DNA from: an uncultured Clostridia bacterium
GTDB lineage: Bacteria > Bacillota > Clostridia > Christensenellales > DUVY01
DNA length: 7,155 nt
Direction of reading: 5' to 3'
NCBI GenBank assembly: GCA_937895465.1
Contig: CALAYY010000219.1
Span: forward strand, 1 to 7,155
Below the pieces are notes generated by a model that saw only the letters and a list, made by a program, of their open reading frames with translations, did not search any database and was not told the DNA's origin. A program made the translations under genes and the position numbers. Shown here piece by piece: positions 1 through 6,219 of the stretch. Each line of letters starts with the position of its first letter. The stretch's first letter is position 1.

Positions 1-2646
1 GGAGTATTATCTTTCACGCCTCCTTCAAACGGCTCAATAATTGAGGTTACCGTTACTGTCAAGGTGGGAGCGGATTATGAAGTTAATTTTGACTTCACAA
101 TAATTATATCCGCATTTATTAAAAACGGCGAAGTATCGGGACTTTATGTAGAAGCAGCAAGCAATGATGTATACGATATGAGTCAGCATATTATCAATGA
201 AACCCAAGTAGCGGAGGAATATAGCGTTGATTTAATTGTAGGCACACCAGAAGAAATTGTTGTTAGTATTGACAAAAATTCAGGTTTGCTTAGCTTTGAA
301 GGTAAAGTTGTTGGAACTTACGATATAAGAGTTACTGCAGAAGCGAATGGAATAAAATTAACCTTTGACATTACTATTACCGTAACAGGTATTAAAACAG
401 AAGGTATTATTACACCTAAGTCAATTGATAAAGACGGCAATTTAACAATTAATATAAACGATTATATCGTAAATACTACAGGTAAAGAAGCAACATACGA
501 AATTACATCGGGTATGAGAACAGGCATGACAATAAATTCTATTACTGGCGAATTCACATATATTCCTGTTGCGGTAGAAGCTGGAGTTGAGATTGAAGTT
601 ACCGTCACATCAAACGACAAGACTGCTACGGTGAAATTTGTTGTAACTGTAACGGGTCTTGCTAAGACAAGCGAAATCGAAAACAAAATCCTTGATGTAG
701 ATCAAAACCTTAACTTGGATGCTAGCACTTTGGTTGTCAACACTACAGGAAAAGCTGTAGCATATTCATTGAACCAGGATGCATTAGATGCAGGCGTAAC
801 AATCAATACAACGACAGGAGAGCTTGACTTTACTGCACAAGCAATAAATATTGGAGTACTTAATGTAGAAGTTTATGTGAAAGTTGATCATTATGAAATC
901 ATCTTCAGCTTCACAGTTACTACAAAAGGCTTTATTAAAACTGGAGATATTGAAAATCAAACTCAAGAAGCAGGCAACGGCGGCGCCGTTACGGTGGATG
1001 TTTCTTCCTATATAATAAACACCACAGGTACAGCAGCAACATACGAAATAGATGCTAATTCCAAGGCTGCAGGAGTTTCAATTAACTCTTCAACAGGCGA
1101 ATTGAGCTTTAGTGTTCCCGCTACGGCTGCAATAGTTAATGTGACCGTTACAGTTAAAGTAAGCGGACAATCAGATTTAGCTTTTAATTTTGATATTATC
1201 ATTATCGGAAGCTTTACAAAAACCAATGATATTGAAGATACTGGTTGCGGAGTAGGCGACAAGATTGATATTGACTTGACTGAGTACTTTAAAAATACTA
1301 CGGGGTTAGCAGTAACTTATAATATAGAAACTGGCGATCAGGACGTAACAATAAACTCAGTCAATAATACATTATCATTTACAGCTACTGAAGCACATAG
1401 GGATCAAGTTATATCGGTTAAAATCATACTGTCAGTTGAAGGATACGATGACATGGTGTTTGAATTCAACATCAGTGTTGCCGATATTGGAACGCAGTAT
1501 AACCCGCACAAGATTTCTTCAGCAACAGAATTCTATGACAAGATTAACACTTATAATGCACCTAATGTTTACTTTAGATTGGTAAATGATATTGACCTGT
1601 CGGGAACAAACGGCGCAGAAATATCTATTGCAAATTTTGAAGGCGTGTTTGACGGCGACGGATATACTATCACAAGAAATGTAACACACAGCGGTGCAGG
1701 TAAGCTATACAGTATATTTGGAGAAATCGCTGCAGGTGCAACTGTAAAAAATGTTAATGTTTCACTAGCTCTTGTACATAATGATGCAAGTGCACAAACG
1801 AACTTGGGCGGACTTGCAGAAGTTAATAAAGGCACAGTGTCAAATGTAACTGTTACAGGAACGATTACCGTCGGCGGCTATGCTATTGTAGGCGGAATAG
1901 TAGGCACAAATGAGGGCACAATAGAACAATCCACAAACTCGGCAGTTATAAAAGCCGATAATGGCGGTAGCAATGGCGCAACAGGCGGAATTGCAGGCTT
2001 AGTAAAAGGTAGCGACGCGCTTATCACTAGAGTGACAAATACTGCGAATATTGAAGGAGCATTCCAAGTCGGCGGAATAGTCGGTGAGCAACAAGGCGGA
2101 ATAATCGATATGAGTGAAAACCGTGCAGCTAAGGTTCATGGAACAGGCAGTAATGTCGGAGGACTAATCGGCAGACAATTATCTGGCAGTACATTACGCT
2201 TAAGTGTAAATAATGGCGCAGCGGTTACCGCGGGCGTGAGTGGAGGAGGCTTAGTTGGTGAAGCTAACGGTACTATTACTACTTCTTATGTTTGGGGATT
2301 AGCTACTATTAGTTCTTCAGCAGGAGAAGGCCGAGGAGGGCTAGTAGGCTATATTTGGTCAGATCAAACTGCCATTTCAAACTCTTATACAAGTATCGCA
2401 AACAGGCAAGCACTTGGTAAACCCCAATCACCCCCAGCAAAGGCTACAGCTACAAATATAGTAACAGCCGGAACACTTGTTCCTAGCGGCAACACGGTTA
2501 TGGTAGTGAGCGACTGTCAAGAAAACTCTGCAATCACAGAAGCTAATAAAGATACGGTACTTACCACACTTAACGCAGGACTCAGTGAAGCAGTATTCGT
2601 ATGGGACAGCGGCAGGCTGAGATTGACATGGGAACTAAGTGTATAG
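1..2646 (+). CDS. Large secreted surface protein with Ig-like repeats and C-terminal GLUG region (5' partial)
   Basis: The reading frame is open from base 1 and ends at TAG 2644-2646, so 881 C-terminal residues are visible; the true start and any signal peptide lie to the left. Visible residues 1-494 are tandem Ig-like (He_PIG/cadherin-like) repeats of about 92 residues. Most carry an NTTG motif, an 'INS.TGELSF'-like strand, and a closing hydrophobic strand followed by a KT(G/S/N)(D/E) linker. Residues 497-600 begin with 'YNPHKISSATEFYDKI' and include 'DIDLSG' and 'FEGVFDGDGYTI', which is how GLUG/M26-type beta-helix regions usually open. Residues 603-800 hold seven GG(L/I) repeats. The end, 'VFVWDSGRLRLTWELSV', has no LPxTG sorting signal or membrane segment. 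Families of this build are usually adhesins or other cell-surface proteins. The ligand cannot be told from sequence, and attachment must depend on the missing N-terminus or on non-covalent binding. Only two cysteines are visible. Confidence is high for the architecture and low for the role. Confidence 0.9.
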   Translation, partial: GVLSFTPPSNGSIIEVTVTVKVGADYEVNFDFTIIISAFIKNGEVSGLYVEAASNDVYDMSQHIINETQVAEEYSVDLIVGTPEEIVVSIDKNSGLLSFEGKVVGTYDIRVTAEANGIKLTFDITITVTGIKTEGIITPKSIDKDGNLTININDYIVNTTGKEATYEITSGMRTGMTINSITGEFTYIPVAVEAGVEIEVTVTSNDKTATVKFVVTVTGLAKTSEIENKILDVDQNLNLDASTLVVNTTGKAVAYSLNQDALDAGVTINTTTGELDFTAQAINIGVLNVEVYVKVDHYEIIFSFTVTTKGFIKTGDIENQTQEAGNGGAVTVDVSSYIINTTGTAATYEIDANSKAAGVSINSSTGELSFSVPATAAIVNVTVTVKVSGQSDLAFNFDIIIIGSFTKTNDIEDTGCGVGDKIDIDLTEYFKNTTGLAVTYNIETGDQDVTINSVNNTLSFTATEAHRDQVISVKIILSVEGYDDMVFEFNISVADIGTQYNPHKISSATEFYDKINTYNAPNVYFRLVNDIDLSGTNGAEISIANFEGVFDGDGYTITRNVTHSGAGKLYSIFGEIAAGATVKNVNVSLALVHNDASAQTNLGGLAEVNKGTVSNVTVTGTITVGGYAIVGGIVGTNEGTIEQSTNSAVIKADNGGSNGATGGIAGLVKGSDALITRVTNTANIEGAFQVGGIVGEQQGGIIDMSENRAAKVHGTGSNVGGLIGRQLSGSTLRLSVNNGAAVTAGVSGGGLVGEANGTITTSYVWGLATISSSAGEGRGGLVGYIWSDQTAISNSYTSIANRQALGKPQSPPAKATATNIVTAGTLVPSGNTVMVVSDCQENSAITEANKDTVLTTLNAGLSEAVFVWDSGRLRLTWELSV
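130..1482 (+). repeat. Five tandem Ig-like repeats (about 270-280 bp each)
   Basis: Protein-level repeats start near 130, 406, 676, 949 and 1231, and the tail of another copy occupies 1-129. The repeat-defining asparagine codons (NET at 196, NTTG at 472, 739, 1018 and 1294) are spaced 276, 267, 279 and 276 bases apart. Each unit holds a '(I/V)(I/V)N(T/E)T' strand, a 'Y.I/L' strand, 'INS.TGELSF' or a variant, then 'V.V.VKV' and 'FDI.V' strands. The first full unit is the most divergent: NET replaces NTT and its middle is shorter. The copies differ clearly at the DNA level, so the array is old and not a recent expansion. The fold assignment rests on pattern recognition. Confidence 0.85.
1807..2400 (+). 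repeat. Seven GLUG-type glycine-rich repeats
   Basis: GG(L/I)-led units begin at 1807, 1891, 1984, 2071, 2158, 2245 and 2335, that is 28 to 31 residues apart. Examples are 'GGIVGTNEGTIEQS', 'GGIVGEQQGGIIDMS', 'GGLVGEANGTITTS' and 'GGLVGYIWSDQTAISNS'. This matches the GLUG motif (G-G-[LI]-[VIA]-G followed by a turn and a serine/threonine/asparagine-rich strand), usually found in long beta-helical regions of surface adhesins and IgA-protease-like proteins. No protease motif (such as HEXXH of M26) is present in the visible part, so a structural or adhesive role is more likely than proteolysis. Confidence 0.8.
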
Positions 2647-2670
2647 AAAATAGTCATTTTTAACTGCAAT

Positions 2671-2717
2671 AAAGCGGAGAATGATAAACAGATGCTTAAC
2701 TTCACATTCTCCGCTTT
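2671..2717 (+). terminator. Hairpin after the surface-protein gene, probable intrinsic terminator
   Basis: A perfect 13-bp inverted repeat lies 24 bases after the TAG stop. AAAGCGGAGAATG at 2671-2683 pairs with CATTCTCCGCTTT at 2705-2717, around a 21-base loop. The 3' arm ends in TTT followed by GTTCGC, so the U-tract is short and interrupted. Position and stem strength favour a terminator separating the surface-protein gene from the lipoprotein unit; the weak U-tract and long loop are arguments against a fully efficient one. Confidence 0.65.
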
Positions 2718-2724
2718 GTTCGCA

Positions 2725-2751
2725 TTAACAACAATTTCAAGTTGTTATAAT
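2725..2751 (+). promoter_or_regulatory. Candidate sigma-70-type promoter for the lipoprotein unit
   Basis: A perfect -10 hexamer TATAAT lies at 2746-2751. The best -35 candidate is TTAACA at 2725-2730, leaving a 15-base spacer, which is shorter than the usual 17. The -10 lies 26 bases before the ATG at 2778, which would give a short leader containing the Shine-Dalgarno site. It follows directly after the hairpin that ends the previous gene. The short spacer means activity may be weak or need an activator. Confidence 0.5.
2726..2747. promoter_or_regulatory. Palindrome between -35 and -10, candidate operator
   Basis: TAACAAC at 2726-2732 is the exact reverse complement of GTTGTTA at 2741-2747, with an 8-base AT-rich centre. 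The 22-base dyad overlaps the candidate -35 and the first bases of the -10 and fills the spacer, so a protein bound there would block RNA polymerase. The size and symmetry suit a dimeric repressor site. No regulator gene is in view, so the cognate protein is unknown. A small RNA hairpin is the alternative reading, but the site would lie upstream of the predicted transcription start. Confidence 0.4.
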
Positions 2752-2777
2752 AAATACTTTAAAAAAAGGAATGGAAA

Positions 2778-4637
2778 ATGAAAAAACTCAAAAAATTATG
2801 TTTTCTTCTTTCGCTTATATTGATATTTTTGGCAAGCGGATGCGGTGGCGGACCACAAAACGATAATAAAACAGAAATTCGCCTTGGACGCCCCGATAGA
2901 ATAGGTGCAGCATTAAGCGAACCTGCCGAGGTAATTGATGTAGCTGAATATACAGGTTCAACTACAGGTAATGTGGAAAATAACGCTTGGGGAGTGCTTG
3001 CGGCACGTAGCTTTCAAGGGCTTATCAACCGTACAAAGCCACGTCTATATATCGAAAGAGTAGGACAAGACAAGTGGGGAGTTCTTACAAAACCTTTAAA
3101 ACTTGATGCAATTAAAACTATTGGAAAGCGTGAGATTAATTATCTTGAACGTGACAAAAATTCGCAACACTATGGTTATCACGTTTTTTGGACGATATTT
3201 TATAAATATCATGAAGAAATAAACAGGCTCTGGGTATTTGACGAGTATGACGAAATGGACAATCTATATCCTGTGATGAACCTTGCCGTAATGCTTGCAG
3301 GCCGTGATGGCAGTGTTGCTGTTTCGAGACCGCTTGCAGATCAAATAAAGGCAGCAGGATATGATTTTGAAGAAGTGGATGTTTTGACATATGGAGGTTT
3401 TACTGCCCGCGACAATCCTATAACACTAAATGATTGGGCGATAGAAAACCTTTTGCCAGGCTCAAACCCCAATATGGTTTTCGCGCTTTGGCCTGTTATG
3501 CGTACATGGTATCAGCAAGCTATGCCGACCGAATGGAATCAGTTTTCTACAGCATACGATATGGCGGTTGCATTTAATGCTTTTATATATCAGCCTATTC
3601 CCTATACCGAACGCGGATTAGAGCAGGAAAAAAAGATATTAAGCAACTATTCTGACGGTATTCCTGTAATTGGATGGGCAGGTGAACATGAAAACCAATG
3701 GATTACGCACCTTTCTGACAACGGGAAAATAGCTGTTGCTATTGACTGGGAATATAACAACGGCTCACTCTGGGCAGCGTTTCCTCCGTTTAATAACGAA
3801 GAGGGCGTAACAGCGCCGTTGCCGCCGGCAGAAGAAGTAGTAACTTACAACGATACAGTTTATATAGCATTTTCTTATAGCGATGGTGACGCTTTTCATT
3901 ACTCAGAAAGAGACTTGGTCGCTCACCTAAGTAACCCTGTTATTATGGACACAGACATTCCTATGGGTTGGACAATACCGTCTATTTGGCGTAATTATAA
4001 TCCTGTTTTGTTGGAATATGTTTACAACTTAAGAAGACCCGGCTTGTGTAATTTTATACAAGGACCGTCAGCAATTTCATATATTTATGCCAGCAGGCTT
4101 CCAGAAGCAGCTTATGAGAGAATTTTGCAAGACACAAAAACAGTCTTTGGGCAGCTCGGCATAAACATGGTAAACTTTTGGGATATTACGCCTGGTCCGA
4201 CAAACAGCATGGTTGGAGCCGATGAAAAGGCATTGCGCAGATATATTGAAGTTATTAAACCTGATGCTGTTTTCTTGGGACAGTCAAGCCATACCGGCGA
4301 CTACAGAATAATAGACGATGTGGTTGTTATTGAGGAAGTTGGAAATTTCAAAGGTTCAGGAAATCAAACGGCGTCTCAAATTGTCGATGCTGTTGACAGA
4401 ATGGTTGAACGGCAAAAAACAGGTGCAAACGCTATCCGACCGGACGGACCCGTATTTGTGATGCTAAACATCAATGCGTGGGGCGATCCGATAACTATGG
4501 TACCTGATGCTGTAAATACTCTCAAAGCAAGGTTAGGTGCAAAGTACGAATTTGTTACACCTGCAGGCTTGGTGGCAGCAATTTCAAACTATGAGGCGGG
4601 TGGATCTCTAAATGTTCCAAACCCGAAATTTAAGTAA
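2778..4637 (+). CDS. GxGYxYP-family putative glycoside hydrolase, lipoprotein
   Basis: This 619-residue protein opens with a lipoprotein signal: basic MKKLKK, a hydrophobic core, and 'LASGC' with the lipidated cysteine at residue 22, followed by a glycine/asparagine-rich tether. It should be anchored on the outer face of the membrane. An N-terminal domain carries 'SFQGLINRTKPRLYI' (78-92), typical of the GxGYxYP N-terminal region ('LQGLVNR..PRLY'). The C-terminal putative glycoside hydrolase domain shows 'YIAFSYSDGDAFHY' (362-375), 'MGWTIPSIW', 'GPSAISYIYA' (429-438) and 'PVFVMLNINAWGD' near the end. The length suits the family. The signature GxGYxYP reads A-x-S-Y-x-Y-A here, so both glycines and the proline are replaced. 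The start is supported by AAAGGA at 2765-2770, 7 bases ahead. It is the first gene of a tight three-gene unit. The family is linked to glycan breakdown by domain assignment; the substrate is unknown. Confidence 0.85.
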   Translation: MKKLKKLCFLLSLILIFLASGCGGGPQNDNKTEIRLGRPDRIGAALSEPAEVIDVAEYTGSTTGNVENNAWGVLAARSFQGLINRTKPRLYIERVGQDKWGVLTKPLKLDAIKTIGKREINYLERDKNSQHYGYHVFWTIFYKYHEEINRLWVFDEYDEMDNLYPVMNLAVMLAGRDGSVAVSRPLADQIKAAGYDFEEVDVLTYGGFTARDNPITLNDWAIENLLPGSNPNMVFALWPVMRTWYQQAMPTEWNQFSTAYDMAVAFNAFIYQPIPYTERGLEQEKKILSNYSDGIPVIGWAGEHENQWITHLSDNGKIAVAIDWEYNNGSLWAAFPPFNNEEGVTAPLPPAEEVVTYNDTVYIAFSYSDGDAFHYSERDLVAHLSNPVIMDTDIPMGWTIPSIWRNYNPVLLEYVYNLRRPGLCNFIQGPSAISYIYASRLPEAAYERILQDTKTVFGQLGINMVNFWDITPGPTNSMVGADEKALRRYIEVIKPDAVFLGQSSHTGDYRIIDDVVVIEEVGNFKGSGNQTASQIVDAVDRMVERQKTGANAIRPDGPVFVMLNINAWGDPITMVPDAVNTLKARLGAKYEFVTPAGLVAAISNYEAGGSLNVPNPKFK

Positions 4638-4638
4638 T

Positions 4639-4642
4639 GAGG
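4639..4642 (+). promoter_or_regulatory. Shine-Dalgarno site that fixes the start at 4652
   Basis: In-frame ATGs occur at 4637, 4643 and 4652. GAGG at 4639-4642 lies 9 bases before 4652, a normal distance. It would overlap or abut the other two candidates, and nothing like a Shine-Dalgarno site precedes 4637. Starting at 4652 also gives the usual MKK-type lipoprotein leader. Confidence 0.7.
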
Positions 4643-4651
4643 ATGAAGATA

Positions 4652-6085
4652 ATGAAAAAAATCAGAAACATAGCGATGTTATTACTTTCAAGTTTGCTCA
4701 TTTTTTCAATATTTTCAGGATGCGCAAACAAAAATCCTGTTTTGGATTTGGTTATAGAGTCACGGCCAAATAAAGTGCTTTATATTGTCGGCGAGACTTT
4801 TGAAAACGATGGATTGTCAGTTACCGCAATTTATCGTGACGGCAAGGTTATAGATGTAACCGATTCCGTATCGTTGTCAAATCCCGATATGTCTGTTGTT
4901 GGTACAAAGTTTATTTCTGTTACTTACAGCAACATTAAAAAAAGTTTTCAAATAGCGGTAGTCTCAAAACCCGTTGAGTCGCTTAGAATTGATTCCTTAC
5001 CTAATAAAACGGATTTTCTAAGAGGTGATACTATGGACTTTACGGGGCTTAAGGTAACGGCTGTTTATAACGACAGCACAGAGGAAGAGGTAACCCGCTA
5101 TACTATCTCCTCAACGGATACAAGTACGGTTGGGCAAAAGAGAATAGGCGTTTTTTATGGCGGTCAAAGCGTGTTCTTTGATGTTAACATATTAAACAAT
5201 CCTAATATGCCTCAAATAATGTTCACGCCTTTTAGTACGACTGAAACAAAGTTTTTATATGATAGCTTTTCATCAGCTAAGGATGAGCCCGTAGGAAGCG
5301 GTATGATGTACCGTTTTGCTGACGGAAACGTAGGAAAAAGGGAGGGATACGACATTGAAGGCGGCTTTTGGGTTTATTTAATCAATACGCAATCTCCTAT
5401 AGATGAGGCAATTATGACCTTAACAATGGGAGGAAATTACCGTGTTGACGTTTCTTTTGACAATACCAATTGGCAGCAAATAGCAAAATATAGCGGTAAT
5501 GACGATTATAACCGTCAACCAAGAACTTTTGAATTCCGTCTTCATGATTTTGTTGACAATTTTGACCAAAACAATGGAGAAGTATTTATTAGATTTTATT
5601 CAAAAGAGGCTTTTGGTTTTGGCGTATTTCTTCTGGACTTCAGACTTGATTATAAGTTGGTTGATCCGTTGCTGTTTAAAGAACCTATAGGTGTACGCAA
5701 CGGTGAAACACCTCCGCCCGAAAGTTATGCAGAAACCATAACATTTTTGGCAGACGGAAACGAAACCGAACTTGAATACCTATTTACTTCAGGAACTCGT
5801 ACGGAAACATTTATAATAATTCCTCCTAACCAAACATATAACTTTGGCATTTCTGAAGGAACGACTTATAGGACTTCGGATGTTGCTGGTGCGGGATTAA
5901 CTGCAAGTTCATTTATTTATAAATTTGATTTAGAGTCAAAGCTGAGTAATGCAAGGCTTACTTATACTGCAGCTGCAGCTGACGTTGAAGTTTCGCTTGA
6001 TAATCAAACTTGGTATAACTTATCAACTGTAGACGAAACGGTGCAGGTTGCAACGAATATGAGAAATTGTTGGAGACCGTTATAG
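4652..6085 (+). CDS. Lipoprotein with two Big_3 Ig-like domains and duplicated beta-sandwich-like domains; frameshifted near its end
   Basis: The start at 4652 (477 residues to the premature stop) is preferred over 4637 because of GAGG spacing. The signal MKKIRNIAM plus hydrophobic core ends in 'IFSGC', with lipid cysteine 24. Residues 31-104 and 110-180 are two bacterial Ig-like domains of the Big_3 type ('P.K..Y..GE/D...GL.VTA.Y.DG...VT', then 'VG...I.V.Y'). Residues 190-337 and 361 onward are two copies of a domain with 'VDVSFDNTNW' or 'VEVSLDNQTW' strands, typical of galactose-binding/discoidin-like beta sandwiches. The last 17 residues before TAG 6083-6085 do not fit copy two; its proper ending continues in another frame to 6204. 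No catalytic motif is recognised. With its neighbours it is best read as a surface glycan-binding or scaffold lipoprotein (inference). It begins 14 bases after the upstream stop, so co-transcription is likely. Confidence 0.8.
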   Translation: MKKIRNIAMLLLSSLLIFSIFSGCANKNPVLDLVIESRPNKVLYIVGETFENDGLSVTAIYRDGKVIDVTDSVSLSNPDMSVVGTKFISVTYSNIKKSFQIAVVSKPVESLRIDSLPNKTDFLRGDTMDFTGLKVTAVYNDSTEEEVTRYTISSTDTSTVGQKRIGVFYGGQSVFFDVNILNNPNMPQIMFTPFSTTETKFLYDSFSSAKDEPVGSGMMYRFADGNVGKREGYDIEGGFWVYLINTQSPIDEAIMTLTMGGNYRVDVSFDNTNWQQIAKYSGNDDYNRQPRTFEFRLHDFVDNFDQNNGEVFIRFYSKEAFGFGVFLLDFRLDYKLVDPLLFKEPIGVRNGETPPPESYAETITFLADGNETELEYLFTSGTRTETFIIIPPNQTYNFGISEGTTYRTSDVAGAGLTASSFIYKFDLESKLSNARLTYTAAAADVEVSLDNQTWYNLSTVDETVQVATNMRNCWRPL

Positions 6086-6201
6086 AAAATTTTGGTGAAA
6101 ATAATGGAGTTGTATATGTTAGGATAAAAGCCAGTGCGCATCAAGATACTTGGTGGGCGGGTGCAAGATTCTTAGGAATGACATTAGATTACAACTTAGA
6201 A
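5219..6201 (+). repeat. Tandem duplication of a roughly 150-residue beta-sandwich-like domain
   Basis: Copy A (5219-5662) and copy B (5732-6201, crossing the frameshift) align through shared landmarks. 'VDVSFDNTNW' at 5444 matches 'VEVSLDNQTW' at 5984. 'DNFDQNNGEVFIRF' near 5555 matches 'ENFGENNGVVYVRI' near 6085. 'FLLDFRLDYKLV' matches 'RFLGMTLDYNLE'. The copies are diverged elsewhere, so the duplication is old. The '(S/L)DN..W' strand is common in carbohydrate-binding jelly-roll domains, but no specific family is assigned. Confidence 0.7.
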
Positions 6202-6204
6202 TAA
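6052..6204 (+). pseudogene. Out-of-frame C-terminal tail of the preceding lipoprotein
   Basis: Read from 6052 in the frame of codon 6061, the DNA encodes 'NEYEKLLETVIENFGENNG' and continues to TAA 6202-6204, ending in 'LDYNLE'. This matches the end of domain copy A in the same gene. Adding one base in the GCAACG stretch near 6052 (for example restoring GCA-AAC-GAA) joins the two frames into a protein of about 517 residues. The next gene's Shine-Dalgarno lies immediately after this TAA, as expected if 6204 was the original end. Causes could be a real mutation or a one-base assembly or sequencing error in a short A run. Confidence 0.85.
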
Positions 6205-6205
6205 A

Positions 6206-6209
6206 GGAG
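6206..6209 (+). promoter_or_regulatory. Shine-Dalgarno site of the solute-binding protein gene
   Basis: GGAG within AAAGGAGA lies 10 bases before ATG 6220-6222 and directly follows the restored stop at 6204. No other start codon in this frame has a comparable site. Confidence 0.75.
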
Positions 6210-6219
6210 AAAAAAATTT

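Noticed and set aside
64..66. GTG as the start of the surface-protein gene
   Set aside because: The frame is open from base 1, and the residues before 64 (GVLSF..., EVTVTVKV) match the end of an Ig repeat, so this is an internal codon.
1..1482. Tandem repeats as a CRISPR array or mobile element
   Set aside because: The units are about 275 bases long, stay in frame and are conserved as protein, with no short identical repeats or terminal inverted repeats.
462..1835. Minus-strand open frames at 462-686, 784-966, 1008-1262 and 1569-1835
   Set aside because: They lie opposite a strongly supported repeat-protein gene, have no recognisable domains and mirror its repeat periodicity.
2517..2705. 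Minus-strand open frame over the gene end and hairpin
   Set aside because: It overlaps the coding end and the terminator stem and has no supported start signal or recognisable product.
3136..3390. Minus-strand open frame inside the GxGYxYP gene
   Set aside because: It is an antisense shadow of a well-supported coding region, with no domain signal.
4637..4654. Overlapping TAATG start at 4637 for the second lipoprotein, suggesting translational coupling
   Set aside because: No ribosome site precedes 4637, while GAGG at 4639-4642 fits ATG 4652 and gives a standard lipoprotein leader.
5499..5690. Plus-strand 63-residue frame inside the middle lipoprotein
   Set aside because: The main frame here encodes domain copy A, matched by copy B, so the alternative frame is incidental.
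6040..6085. Programmed ribosomal frameshifting to explain the broken lipoprotein
   Set aside because: No X-XXY-YYZ slippery heptamer or obvious stimulating hairpin is seen around 6052; a one-base loss is simpler.
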